A DNA stretch of 64,000 bases from NCBI GenBank assembly GCA_963921425.1, contig OY992832.1, positions 4,402,001 through 4,466,000 on the forward strand. Direction: 5' to 3'. The DNA comes from Dryas octopetala. Taxonomy: Eukaryota; Streptophyta; Magnoliopsida; Rosales; Rosaceae. Both the position numbers and the translations under genes were made by a program. How positions within the stretch are numbered: position 1 is the first letter of the stretch; every line of letters starts with the position of its first letter. Below are positions 38,359 to 50,178 of the stretch, in pieces. Under the pieces are notes generated by a model. That model made no database searches. It was not told the origin of the DNA and saw only the letters and a program-made list of their open reading frames with translations.

Positions 38359-38409
38359 TTATTAATTCACGGTTTTTTTTTTTTGGTGAATATTATTAAT
38401 TCACGGTTT
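38359..38409. repeat. Micro-insertion between 17-bp direct repeats
   Basis: TTATTAATTCACGGTTT is perfect at 38359-38375 and 38393-38409. The 17-bp insert is nine T followed by GGTGAATA. Confidence 0.75.
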
Positions 38410-39176
38410 CATTGTGCAAGTCACCAGGCACTACCAGTCACGGTTATTAAACGCAGGATAGTTCTTACAGGCACAAATTTATAACTTGGTTATCATAAGT
38501 TAGAAACATAAACTTATTATGATCAACTCATAAGGTAAAAGTTAATGACGATCACATCACATCTACTGTGTTGAAAAATATTACACAATTTAATGGACTT
38601 AAAAACACATATATCATCCATCTCATTGTAAGCGTTTTGTGTTGTCTTTAAATAATTTATTGTTTTGTTGAGTAAATTGGAGCTGTGATCCCCAAACTTT
38701 TCGCTGGTGACGTTTGCTCATGTAGCATGCACGTGAGCGAATATATATATATATATTTTATTTTTTTGTGATCAGAATGTGTGCTAATAAAAGGAACAAA
38801 ATGACCAAATCAATTCAAGAGAATGCGCGTGTGATTGCCAGCCATGGCGATTAAATATCCGGGTGGGTTAGACATTGAGAAGCCCGAAAATTAAACGGAC
38901 TTATGGAAAGGACCAAAGTGCAAAATAAAGAAAAATACTGATAAAAAAAAAAAGAACTGAATAATGAGGGTGGGAAACGGAGTAAAATTTGAAACCATGG
39001 TTACAAACTCACAATTAACCCATGCTTTGTTTACTAGTGTGATTATTAAAAATTGATATCATGGGAATTTCAAAAATATCACCAAACCTCGAAGACAACC
39101 TATAAAACAGAACACAACCTACAATAAGTCATTGAGGCCAATTGACCCCCTGTTGCCTAACTTTAAACCCGGCCTC

Positions 39177-39223
39177 TTGGAATTATATCTTCTTTTTTTT
39201 GGCCAAGTTGGAATTATATCTTC
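39177..39223. repeat. Micro-insertion between 16-bp direct repeats
   Basis: TTGGAATTATATCTTC is perfect at 39177-39192 and 39208-39223. The 15-bp insert is TTTTTTTTGGCCAAG. Confidence 0.8.
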
Positions 39224-40461
39224 AAATTGCCTATTTCAGGACAATGTCACTGTCACAAAATCATATACATTTTGTAAGTGACTAAAGAGATCATTGCAAA
39301 TAAAAAAGGGGTAAAGCAAGAAAAATCAAAATGATCAATCTTGAGATCAAAATATATTTAGCCACATTTGTACTATTTATCAACTTCATTACCAATACAT
39401 GCCAAAAAAAAATTAATTATCAATAAAAAACTATAGGGTTGGTAAACCAGGGGCAACCATGTCTTCGCCACTGCATCCCACCCCCCCAAACTATAAGCAG
39501 TTTTAAATGACAATCTTACTAGGGCACAAAGTTACAGCAGAACCTAAACTCATAATATAACTGGACGAAATACTTCACTTTTTAATTCAAATCACTCATC
39601 ATTTCTATGTTTAAGTTTGCAAACTCAAATCACAACACAAATAGAAATGTAGAAAACTTGGTGAAATTAATTAAATATAACCTTTTTGTCATGTTAGATA
39701 GTTAAAGCAGTATAAAACTCCCAACAACGGTCAGATTTCATCCAATTAGTTGTGAAAGCAACAATTAATTTCAGTACAGCAAGGAGCTGAAAACTCATCA
39801 TCTAGATGATCGATCAGCCTGCAATACAACCCTTCACATCAAGCATTTGTCACACCTACACCTGCAAATGCATACACAGTGCAAGGACAAACTCAATACA
39901 AGAAAATGCATATGAAAAGAGGCCACACAAACATAAGGCCCCAAGAGCACAGGCATCTCAAGGAACTGAGATACATGTTTGGCAGAGTCCAAACCATTGT
40001 TTCAATGCAAAACATATTCCAGCGACAATGTCTAAATAAAAATATAAAAAAAATTTGTGTTTTAAAGGGAAGTCAGGGAAGAAAGCAGCAAACAATTGGT
40101 TGGAAGTCAAAACAAAAGAGTAAAAGCTGACATGCAAAAAGAATATCAAATTGAACAGGGAAAGAGATCAAACCCTTCAAAGTACCAAGGCACTGTACTT
40201 GATTTATAATAGTACATGCACAAACAAAACCACAGTAAAACAAAAACAAAATCTGTCAAGAGACAAAAATTAAACAAGTATACGTACCTGCAGGATTCCA
40301 GACCCCAAAAGTTACGGGAGTTTGACCCTACATTTGGCTGCTGAGAGCAAGACCAGTTATGAGTCAGTCCCATCCTTGAGTACAAGGCCACAAAACCATA
40401 TAGCCCTCAATTTCTCCATCTGAGCATTTCCCCACCCATACAAAGCTGTCATTTTGCATTA

Positions 40462-43400
40462 TTACATGCCAAATGTTCTGTTATACAGATCGCCAGAACT
40501 GGGCATCCGAAACTTTGACTCTTCATAACCAGAATAAAACTTATTGAATCCCAGTCTCTCATTTCTCAGGAGCTCAGCCATACCTAGAGTGTTTCCACCT
40601 TGAACCTCGTTCCACCCATCCCAGTGGCCATTTGACATGAGCCGGTTTCGAGACTGTTGGAGGGACAGTTGAGCATAAGGGGATAGATTTGTAGCCTGTG
40701 ATTGATCCAAAAGCCTTGAAGAAATTCCATAAGAATCATTGGCATGAGAAAAACTATCTCCAAAATCAGGATATCTAAGGTTTTGTTGTGGGGAGAGTGA
40801 TCTTTGCATCAACAGTTGAAGCCTTGCATCATTTTCAAAGGCACTTAACTGTGAAGGGAAGTTTGATCTCATTTCTAAGCCTGGGTTGTTAATCCCACCT
40901 TGCAGCCTCCCTTTACCAACTGCCAATATAGCAGGATCCATAAACTCAATATCCGCAGAGCTACCAATATTACCAGTAGCCTGAGGTTGATATGCATTTC
41001 TCAACAAAGAGGAGGTATCATGCAAACGATTCCCTGAGAAGCAGATAAAATATTAGTAATTGAACATGATCAAGAAAATGCACTAGTAAAAGTCATTAAA
41101 AGGTATTGTATATAACCAACCAGTTAAAGGGTCAAAATCCTGGTCCACTCTCTCATGAGAAGTAAACCCTGGGGGTGGTGCCCTGCTTGGCACAGAGAAT
41201 CCAGGAGGAGCTGAAATTTGAGCTCTTGAAGCTGCTGAAAGATTTTTAGTAAAGAAAAGGTCAGAAATCAAACTATGCTGGAAAATCAACAGTGAGCAGC
41301 AGATAAAACAAAGTGAAACCCATTTGAAAACTCATACTACTTATAACCAAAGAAGCGACATCACAACAACAGCAGTCAGCACAGACCAATGATGAAACCC
41401 AATTTCAAATTGGCAAGACACAGACCATTGTACAAATTGTTTGTAGTTCAACAAAATACCAGAAAAAAAACAAAAAAAGAACAATTAGTTACAATCACGA
41501 AAGAATAAACATCAAGAGAAAATTCCTAATACTGGCAAACAAATGCTTAAAATCATATAAAGCATAGAATGAGTAAAGAGAAACACCAAAAGAAGACTGC
41601 AAATATGTGATATCAGACAGAAGACTAGAGAGTGATAAATCCAGGCAGGACTCACCAGAAAGCTTGTTTGAAGAGAAAGCTAAATGATTGCTGGCATGAT
41701 TATCAGATTCTTCGAAAGTACTGGATGAGAAACCATTGCCAATTCCAAGATTATCCAAACATAAGTCTCTGTTTTCAGAAAACCCATGTTGGAATGATTG
41801 GTTCTTCGACAACTGCCCAATGACATTCAGAGATGAATGTACATCAAATGCTTGATTTTTAGACTCCTCCTGTCTTGCAAAAGAGAATCGGGACTGATTG
41901 TTATTTTGTACTTTCCAAGAACTTGACATTTTGAGAGGTCCAGACTGTCTATCAGTATCACCCAATAACTTGGATAAATTCTGAGGTGATGTTATTGAGT
42001 CATCCCACGTGTCAAAGTCCATTGACAATATATTTGAGATTATGCTGCTCTCTCCCTTGTCAACAGCAGGACTGAAATCAGCATTAGAGGCATCACCAAG
42101 GAATCTTCCAGTATGCTTCCCTGTGCCTTCATTTGGAAGCAGAAAGGAATGCTCCAAGGACCTCTCTGAACCAGAAGAGTTGCTTACCAAGTTTTCAGAG
42201 TAACCATTAGATGTTAATGAGACACCAGTCGCAGATAGAAGTGAACTGTCCCTAATTTTATTATCTACAAATAGAGAATCAGCATTTGAATAAACTGCAC
42301 CATAAGCTTCGCTATGCAGCAAAGGAGACCTAGAGTTATTTGAAACATGGACTCCATTAGCCAAAGTAGGCAAATACGTTGACCGACTCACTTCCGGATC
42401 CTTGAGTCTTTGGTTGTCAAAAGATTGTACATCTTCTTCCACCTCGGAAGATGCACTTGGTACTAGTTGTGTTTGTGACTCTGATATCCAGTTGCATTGT
42501 TCTCTTGTATCGCACACACCATTGACAGCTGTGACAGCTTTCTCAGCTGCAGTTGGAGGTTCTCTAGACTGCTCAGCAAAATATTGTTGTAACCCTTGGC
42601 CCCGAGGTGAGTTAACAAACGAGTGATCAGAAAGTGAACAATTAGATCTGACCACACCAGAATGTTCAACCCTGGCATTTCTATCAATGTTCATTAAAGA
42701 CATATCAGAGCACAAGTTTTGGATCACTTCTTCAGTAGCAACAATGTCTTCTTTTTCATGACTGGAACTGTATAGCTGCGTATTATGGTTGGTGGCGTTG
42801 CTAGTGTTTGGCTGCATACTGCTGCCTCTATCATTGTCTTTAAATGCCGGTGGACAAGATAACAGGCTGCTCACATTAACAGAAGTGAGAGCTTCATCGG
42901 GTGCAGCAGGTTTGTCAGACAGATCACTTTGACAATCCACACTACTATGCTGTTTCACAATCCTCAATGATTCTGTTTTGCCTTTAGCATGCACAAACTG
43001 ACTTTCTTCATTCAGTGTTGACCTCTTTCCTGCATCACTATGCAATATAGAAGCTGGAGCAGGGGCTACAGCTGATGAAGAGCATGGCAATGTGCAACTG
43101 ACTGCATCAGGTTTCTGTTTAGAATGTCCATTTGAACATATTACATGTGAAGCTGGTGGTTGACAATACGAACCACGTGTTCCCCTGAGCAACGAACATT
43201 CAGTATTTTTAGTATTCATTACAATCATAATCCGTGTAAAGACCAAAAATGGATAACCAAATACCATGAGGCTGCAGCTGGAAGAGCAATAGATCTACCA
43301 GAGCTTCCATTTGGAGGAGAACCTCTAATAAGGCTTCCAGTATTCTGCAATATAAAAAAACGAAAAACAAAATCAAAACAAGAATATATGCCTCAAAAAC

Positions 43401-45729
43401 AGCACAACTGATATTCAGCTAAACATTGAAAGAATAATTATCCACAACCTTAACTTGGAACCCTATATCACAACTCTGCAACTTGATAGTTACATCTAAA
43501 TAAAGAAAAGTTTAACTTCCATTTTAGATTATTCCCTCAGAATTTTAATCAAATACACCTAAACTATCAAGGCAAAACAAGAACGCAAATAAAAAACAAT
43601 AGCATCCAGCTCATTCTTACAGTTCCATAACTTTGTAGTAAATATATGACACTTACACTTGAACCATTTTTAATAATAGGTCCTCCAGCAGAAGCAGAAC
43701 TGCTGTTACAATAATCATCTAGTGGCAGAGGCAACACACTCCCTGAACGTCGTTGCATACTGTGTGCAGCACCGGTAATTTGTTGTACTCTACTCCTTTA
43801 AACCATTATGCAAGTTAATTAATCATCCAATGAAAACACTACCAGAAGTTACAAAAAGCCCAAAGCAATGACAAGTATATTAAAGTTACACAAAAATCTC
43901 CATTAAATCTTTTTAACCTTCATCTCCACAAACACCTCTCATCAACAATCATAAAGGAATTACATGAAGTCACAATAAATACCTTTTCCGAAGCCTCCAA
44001 CCATCAACAGGACAAGTAACAGTATAGCACACTTATCATTTAACAAAATATTGGCCAGGATAGAGAACTAAATACCTAGTGTATGCAGATATTATTTCAT
44101 CTTTAGTGAAACTATCTTCCTGACATCCAACCTCATGCAGATACAAACAATCTGGATTGGTGCAAGGCTGGAAACAACAAAAAGTCAATACTCAACTAGA
44201 TTCTTTCGGATCTACAAGATAGAGCATTTCATCAAACCAGATAGACCATGTAATGATCCATACCACATTTCTCAGCCATGCATGACAATACTTTGTAGTC
44301 CCAAAGCAAGCCCTGAAACATACACCTAAAAGATTATGATGCTGACAACTCTACGTTGCAAAATCATGCAATTTGTTAAATGAGAGATCTCAAATAGCTG
44401 TAAAATGCACGTACCTCAAAGATTTACCCTCCAAGACAAACCCATGTACATTTTGAATACATCGAACCGCTTCCTCCTCTTTGGAGTAAGTAATATATCT
44501 GAGTACAAAGAAACATATGAAACCAGCATCAAACACACAAAGGCCATCAGAATTTGGCATTAAACTCAAATGCCAAATTCAGGTCCTAAAATTAAGAAAC
44601 TAAATTCAAGTATTACAAGGATTAAATCAAAAGACACTTGGTGAATGTAAATAACATCAAGAGAAAATAACACTGAAAAAACGTAAACTAAACATAGACT
44701 TCAATTACATGTGAACTTATAAGCTAATTTGAAAATTTAAAGGAACCCAGTTGTATAAACAATAATCTCTCTCTACAACACACAGAAATGATTTATAATA
44801 AATAAAGAAAACAATTCTTTATGGATCAGAAATAATTTAGTACCAGAAAAGATAAAAAACAGGGGTTTACTTACACACTACACGTATTGTTTGGAAATTG
44901 CTGAATGACACCAGCTGCTGTCCGAGACATAGAAACTTTTAGAACCTTTCCATACTGACCAAAATATTCTCTACGCTGCAGAAGCTGCATAAGAGATGTC
45001 TAAAAAAAATAAGCCTCTAAAACACAAAGATGCACCAAAGCACTAATATGACCGACAAATATATATTTATAGAGACAGAGAGAGAGAGAGGGGAAGAGAG
45101 AGACTACATCTTCATCCGCCAAATTAAGAGGCAGCCCAACTATGTAAACAAGGTTCCGTTGAATCACTCGCACACTGCTGAGCTGCTTCCGTCCATCAGA
45201 CGATTTAACCTTGGACTTCTGAGACTTCATTTTTCTCTCGGTATGGATTTCAGCCACCAATCTGTTGGGGGGGGGGGGGGGGGATTAAATAATAAGGCAT
45301 AAACAAAGCAGAGACAGGTTCTACTTACTAAACTAAGGAGTGATGCTGTATTCTATCTGATGCTAAAAGAATTATGATTCACAGAATAACAACCTCTCAC
45401 ACTTTGCAGCCGTCCCTACAATCTTTTCCTTGTCATAAGGGGCACGACATGCAGGACATCGCCCCTCTGTCTCATCCTTCTCAGCCATGTCCATTATGTG
45501 GTGCCAACACCAAACACATATCTGTGATAAAAGTACAGAATTCAGAATTAGGAAGTTCAGAGAATACAATTCATCCATAAGTTATAAGTTGCATGGCTTC
45601 AATCACTGAGAAGGATAAGAGTTTAGTGTCCCATACCTCATAACCGCACTTGCATGGCTTCAATTGCTGATCTGTCAAATCCATCTCTTCAGCGCAAAGA
45701 GGACAAGTCTTTTCTCCCTGGTCACTCAT
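40462..45729 (-). CDS. CNOT4-like RING/RRM/CCCH E3 ubiquitin ligase
   Basis: Plant homologue of Not4/CNOT4, the ubiquitin-ligase subunit associated with the CCR4-NOT mRNA decay complex. Coding exons in transcript order: 45637-45729, 45394-45521, 45108-45261, 44875-44984, 44415-44498, 44264-44312, 44076-44167, 43657-43795, 43265-43344, 41656-43184, 41121-41234, 40462-41033. They join in frame to 1047 aa. A C4C4 RING has Cys 9, 12, 26, 28, 33, 36, 53 and 56. An RRM begins at about 109 (RNLVYIVGLPLNL) and a CCCH finger uses C199, C208, C213 and H217. The 1.5-kb exon encodes a Ser/Asn-rich, probably disordered middle, followed by APPGFSVPSRAPPPGF. The start follows an in-frame splice acceptor at 45737; a leader exon ends at 46799. 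The gene converges on the AP2 gene. Oddities are a 17-C tract at one acceptor and a CAGCAG acceptor before exon 11. Confidence 0.94.
41231..41236 (-). other. Tandem CAGCAG acceptor, CNOT4-like exon 11
   Basis: The minus strand reads TTTCAGCAGCTTC. Splicing after either CAG keeps the frame; the second choice removes one Ala codon (AASR becomes ASR). Confidence 0.7.
45077..45091. repeat. GA microsatellite in a CNOT4-like intron
   Basis: A (GA)n run just downstream, in transcript direction, of the donor at 45106-45107. Confidence 0.7.
45267..45283 (-). repeat. Poly-C tract serving as the pyrimidine tract of a 3' splice site
   Basis: Seventeen G on the plus strand are seventeen C in the transcript, directly followed by AACAG and the exon starting at 45261. 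Such a run would be length-variable. Confidence 0.75.
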
Positions 45730-45736
45730 GATTACC

Positions 45737-46990
45737 CTAAAAAGTCCAAAAAAGTGCAGTGCACAAAACTCAATGCAAGTACACTCGAGCCAAAATTAAT
45801 CTTAATGGTTATGTGCATATACATAAGAAGCAAGAAAGACATTTGAAATTGCAAATAAAATCCAAATTCTTAACTTACTACCAAACATGCAATAAAATAT
45901 GCTTGATGTCAACTTCTCACTAGGCTCATTTTGGTAACACACGTATCATTTCATCATGAAACTAACAGTGGGAAAGCTTTCACTCAAATGAGCCTAAGAT
46001 AAGAAATTGACATAAAACTTACAATTCAAAATTTATTTTCATTTCCTACTTTTCCCATAAACCGCGCATAAAAGGAGAAGGAGAAGATGTAGTAGCTGAA
46101 GGTCAGCTATATGCATTATTTTAACATGCAATTGAATATGAATAGCAAGTCTAGTCACATCTTAGAAACAGATTCACTCACTTCTCACTCTATTTATCCA
46201 CAATCAAGTTACGGGGATACCCGCATACAAATAACAATTGTTAAAATAAAATCAAAGAATGGCAAAACCCTAGAAAAATCCCAATGGAAATAAGAAAGTA
46301 CGAAGAGATAAAGCTTGCAGCAGTCTGCAAAAACCCCAAAGTGAAACCCTAAAAGCCCAATTAAATCAAAATGCGCCATTTGTACATGAACAAATCCAAA
46401 ATTCAAAATCATCCCGGAAATACAAAATAGATCAAAATCGAAGACAAGGCAGATCAAAATCAAGCATCAATATCAACAATAAATAAACAAAATAAATAAA
46501 TAAAAAACATAATAATTATCAAAATTAAAGTAAAAATCCGTAATAAAAAACCTAATCGGAATCGTTGACATGCAACACACAGAACCTAAGGCGAAGATGT
46601 AAATGGAGGTCGATCAGACGGTATTAGCTTCCAACTAATTGAACACATAAAATGATTTAAAACAATTAAAAAAGCAACAATTTTTATGAAAAATAAAATA
46701 AAAGAAACGAATTAGGGATCTGAGAGATGAAAGAGAATGATCGAGAGAATGATCGGACGGAAAAATTAGGGTTAGGGAAGAGAGCAGAGGAGACTTACAG
46801 TCGGGGATCGAGAAGAGGACGAATCTGTGAGGATGAGATTGTGTGAGAATCGCAACGCAGCGAAGAGAGAGAAGAGAGAGAAAGAGAGAGGGAGAGAGAG
46901 CCACAATAAGAGGGTGCTTTTTAAGAGAGATGGAGAGAGAGAGAGGGCTTGTTTGGATGGCTTTTTTGGCCGCTGGCTTCGCTTCCCTGC
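45737..46990 (-). other. 5' leader exon and 1.06-kb leader intron of the CNOT4-like gene
   Basis: A strong donor CGACT/GTAAGT ends a leader exon at 46799, and the acceptor TTTTTAG precedes the ATG exon at 45736, giving an intron of 45737-46798. The exon is GA/CT-rich. Its outer end near 46.9-47.0 kb is an estimate; transcript data are needed for the start site. Confidence 0.55.
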
Positions 46991-47239
46991 GCGTCGCTGT
47001 CAATTAAATATTACCGAGTTCCACTTAATGCCCTTGGATTTTGATGAAACCACCGACAGGTACCCCTCCCTCCTCTCAATCCTTTGTGTTGTGGGCCCTG
47101 TGGCCCTCTGTGTGCTCCTTCTGTTCTTTTGCCCCTCTCTTTTTTTCTCTTTTCCGGTTTTGTCGATTTTGGAAAACTCGCTTCTAGCGTTTTTGGCCCT
47201 ATTGGCTTCGGGGTATTTCTGGTACACGCTTTTTTTTTA

Positions 47240-48395
47240 GAGGGCTGCTATTTGCACACCCTTTTATTCTCTTTGCACACCCTTTCTTAAAAAAAAAAAA
47301 AAAAACTCAAGGGAAAAGACCATTTGGCCCTCCCCTCACCCACACACCCCATCCTCATCTCCCACCCCGTACACACCCCATCCCCATCTTCCCCCCCCGG
47401 TACACACCCCATCCATCCCCATCTCTCCGGCACACACCCCACCGTCGAAGCCCACCCCCACCCTTTCTATTCGGCCCGCCCCACTCTCTCTCCTTCCCTC
47501 TTACCTCGCCGACCACCGCACCCCCTTCCCTCTTGCCACCTCCCCTTCATCCCCGCATGCACAACCCACTCTCTTTCCTTCCCTCTTACCCCGCCGACCA
47601 CCGCATCCTCTTCCCTCTTGCCACCTCCCAATCCTTCCTCCCCCTCCTCCCCGCATACACCACTGCCCAAGCAGACAACACCACCGCCCAAGCAGACAGC
47701 CAAAAATTTAAAAAAAAAAAAAAAATTGCAGCGGGTTCGGCGGACCAGTGCCGAACCCGATGGTTTCATTCGACAGGTACCGGCCGAATAGAATAGGATT
47801 GTTCGGTGGGTACCTACCGAACGAAACCACCGGGTTCGGCACTGGTCCGCCGAACCCGCTACAATTTTTTTGTGGGTGTGGGTGTGGGTGGCTGGCCGGT
47901 AAGGGGTGTTCTGGGGAGTGATGGCCGGCATCTGGGGAGTGTTTTCCGACCGGTGGGGTGACTGGTGGTGGCCGGAGGAGGGAGAGGGAAAGAGAGAGAG
48001 TGGAGCGGGCCGGGGTTGGGTTTCGGGGAGAGAGAAAAATGAGGGGATGGGGGTGCGGTGGTCGGCGAGGTAAGAGGGAAGGAAAGAGAGTGGGGCGAGC
48101 CGGGGCTGGGGTGGTCGACGGGGGTGGGGTGTGTGCCGGAGAGAGGAGAGGTGGGGATGGGGTGTGTGGGTGAGGGGGTGTGTACGGAGGGGGGGGAAGA
48201 TAGGGATGGGGTGTGTGATTTTTGGGTGTGTGTGTGTTTTTTTTTTTCTCTGTTTAGGAAGGGTGTGCAAAAAGAAAAATGGATGGGGTGTGTGGGTGAG
48301 GGGAGGGCCAAATGGTCTTAACCCTTGAGTTTTTTTTTTTTTTTTTAAGAAATGGTGTGCAAAGAGAAGAAAAAGGTGTGCAAATAGCAGCCCTC
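47240..48395. mobile_element. Large foldback (inverted-repeat) element, about 1.16 kb
   Basis: Both ends read AGGGCTGCTATTTGCACACC inwards, and complementarity continues through most of both arms: CTCAAGG, GACCATTTGGCCCTCCCCTC, CACACACCCCATC. At the centre (about 47800), GGACCAGTGCCGAACCCG on the left faces its exact complement on the right. Each arm also contains an internally duplicated segment with GCCGACCACCGCA. TTTTTTTA flanks both sides, consistent with an 8-9-bp target duplication, so a Mutator-like origin is possible. It is GC-rich, unlike its surroundings, and has no credible protein. It lies within a few hundred bases upstream of the CNOT4-like leader exon. Confidence 0.8.
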
Positions 48396-49547
48396 TTTTT
48401 TTATTTTTCTCCTTCAGTTTTTTGGTGGTGTCTTGGATACTTGCCATGTATGCATTTGGTTTTTTATCCACCCAATAGGATTCTAGATGTTGGGTTTTTA
48501 TATCTCTAGTTTTTTGGTATGTTACCAGAGAAATTATAATTGAATTTTTTTCTTACAAAATTCTCTAAACTGAGTCATGTTAAAGCATCTTTGAGTGGGG
48601 CCAATTAGATGAAATTAAATACTTGGACAAACTATACTAGAAAACTAAAATTAAAATCTACACGACTACACTTTAAGAATAAAATTCTCATAATTCATTC
48701 TCTTACAAGATATAAGACTTTTAGAATATACTTCATACGCATGCAATGCTTTGTAAATTATATATAATATAAGTGTTTTGTGTCAATAATAGTTTGAACT
48801 CTTAAGATGTATAAGTTTACGACTCACTTATATTCACCATTCATTATTTGGATAAGTTATTGTACATATTAGAAATCTTATACTTTATACACTAGCTTTG
48901 AAAAATTAGCTACAATCACATTTGATTCTCTATTTTATCTTTTAATGTTACATCCTCACGATTTTTGGATAAGTTTATTTCCATTATTCGTCACGATTTA
49001 TTTAAATTTGAATCTTTTTTATATTTATATGCTTCACACTTTGCATGCAAATTGTTGACTAAGCTAGATTCTAATGCCAGTAAATAAAAGATTGAATCAC
49101 AAAAAATAAATTTTTTCAATTCAAAAAATGAAATTTCATGTATAATGTGGGGTAAAGTTAAGCACAAATCAAATCTTCATGACTTTAATACATGTGATGT
49201 ATGTGCAAAGAGTTAGAGTATGAGGAAGGTATATGAGTAAAAGTAGTAAATAATAGGTGTGGTAATTTACAATTATCATATAACTTAAAATTATTAAAAA
49301 TATTTGAAATAATAAAGATATATTTGATTAACAAACGGAATTCTCTTTAGCGTGTGACCATAATTTGATTTGATCACGCCACGTACAGAAATTGGTTCAA
49401 GGACCAAATTGGCCTCCAGCTCTATACCAATCATGTGAATCACAGACCACGGCCCAATACGTACAGAAAGTCTCAAAGGCCCAAAACGGATATTACTCAG
49501 TCGGCTAGTGGGTAATGTCCCCTGAACAAGTACACTGTACTTCAGCT

Positions 49548-49599
49548 TAGTGGAGACTTTTTTTTTTTTTGACCAAAAAAGAGACTAGTGTAGACTTTT
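49548..49599. repeat. Micro-insertion between 14-bp direct repeats
   Basis: TAGTGGAGACTTTT (49548-49561) and TAGTGTAGACTTTT (49586-49599) differ at one base. The 24 bp between begin with nine T and GACCAAAAAAG. Confidence 0.6.
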
Positions 49600-49986
49600 G
49601 ATGAATAAATATATTACTACAAAACATAATATAATCCATTCACTTAAGAGTTAAGATTAATTAAAAAAAAATTCTTTGTTCTACAAAAAAAAAAATCATT
49701 GTTTTTTTTATTCTGAATTATCCATTATTCATTTTGAACAATTGAAACACCAATAATAGATAGATGGACAGAAATCTCTACAATGTTGAAGAGGTTTGAA
49801 GTTCAATTTTCCTCTCATTAAGAAAAAAAAAAAAAACACCAATGGCAATGGTTCTATGAACCCCACATGCCATGAATAAATTTACCAAGAAAACATTCTT
49901 CTTAATTATTAGGTCCATCAGCTATGAGGTTATGCTAATACTATAGAAGCACATTCCTTGTACCCAATCTTTGTTTAAAAATAGGT

Positions 49987-50178
49987 TTACAAACCCATTT
50001 TATTCATGAGGGCTAAAGACCCCATATCAAAATTCCAATCTAAGTCACCAAAAACACCAGCATGATCTGGTGAATTTGAGACCACATAAGATGTTATCTC
50101 AGAGTCATCAACATCAAAGCAACCAAGACATATGGGCAAAGCCATGTGAGTCAGCAGGGACGTTCTCAATCTGTACAA
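49987..50178 (-). pseudogene. Possible orphan gene fragment (open-frame tail)
   Basis: An open frame on the minus strand whose last 50 or so residues look protein-like, with acidic DVDDSEIT and WNFDMGSLALMNKMGL at the end. I do not recognise the family, and no upstream exon or promoter is visible. It may be a chance frame or the remnant of a gene's last exon. Confidence 0.2.

Larger units (their letters stand above)
34216..40461. other. Intergenic between convergent AP2 and CNOT4-like genes
   Basis: Begins with the AP2 3' untranslated region and ends with that of the CNOT4-like gene, which on the minus strand has a strong donor-like CTGCAG/GTACGT at 40287 and so may contain a 3' UTR intron. 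In between are micro-insertions at 34687, 38359 and 39177, a diverged relative of the 10.4-kb element at about 36373-36592, and AT-rich sequence without coding signal. Confidence 0.55.

Noticed and set aside
47467-48471. 334-aa open frame on the minus strand (with overlapping 155-aa and 150-aa frames)
   Set aside because: It lies in the C/T-rich arms of the foldback element, is Pro/Thr/His-rich low complexity, and is mirrored on the other strand because of the inverted repeat.
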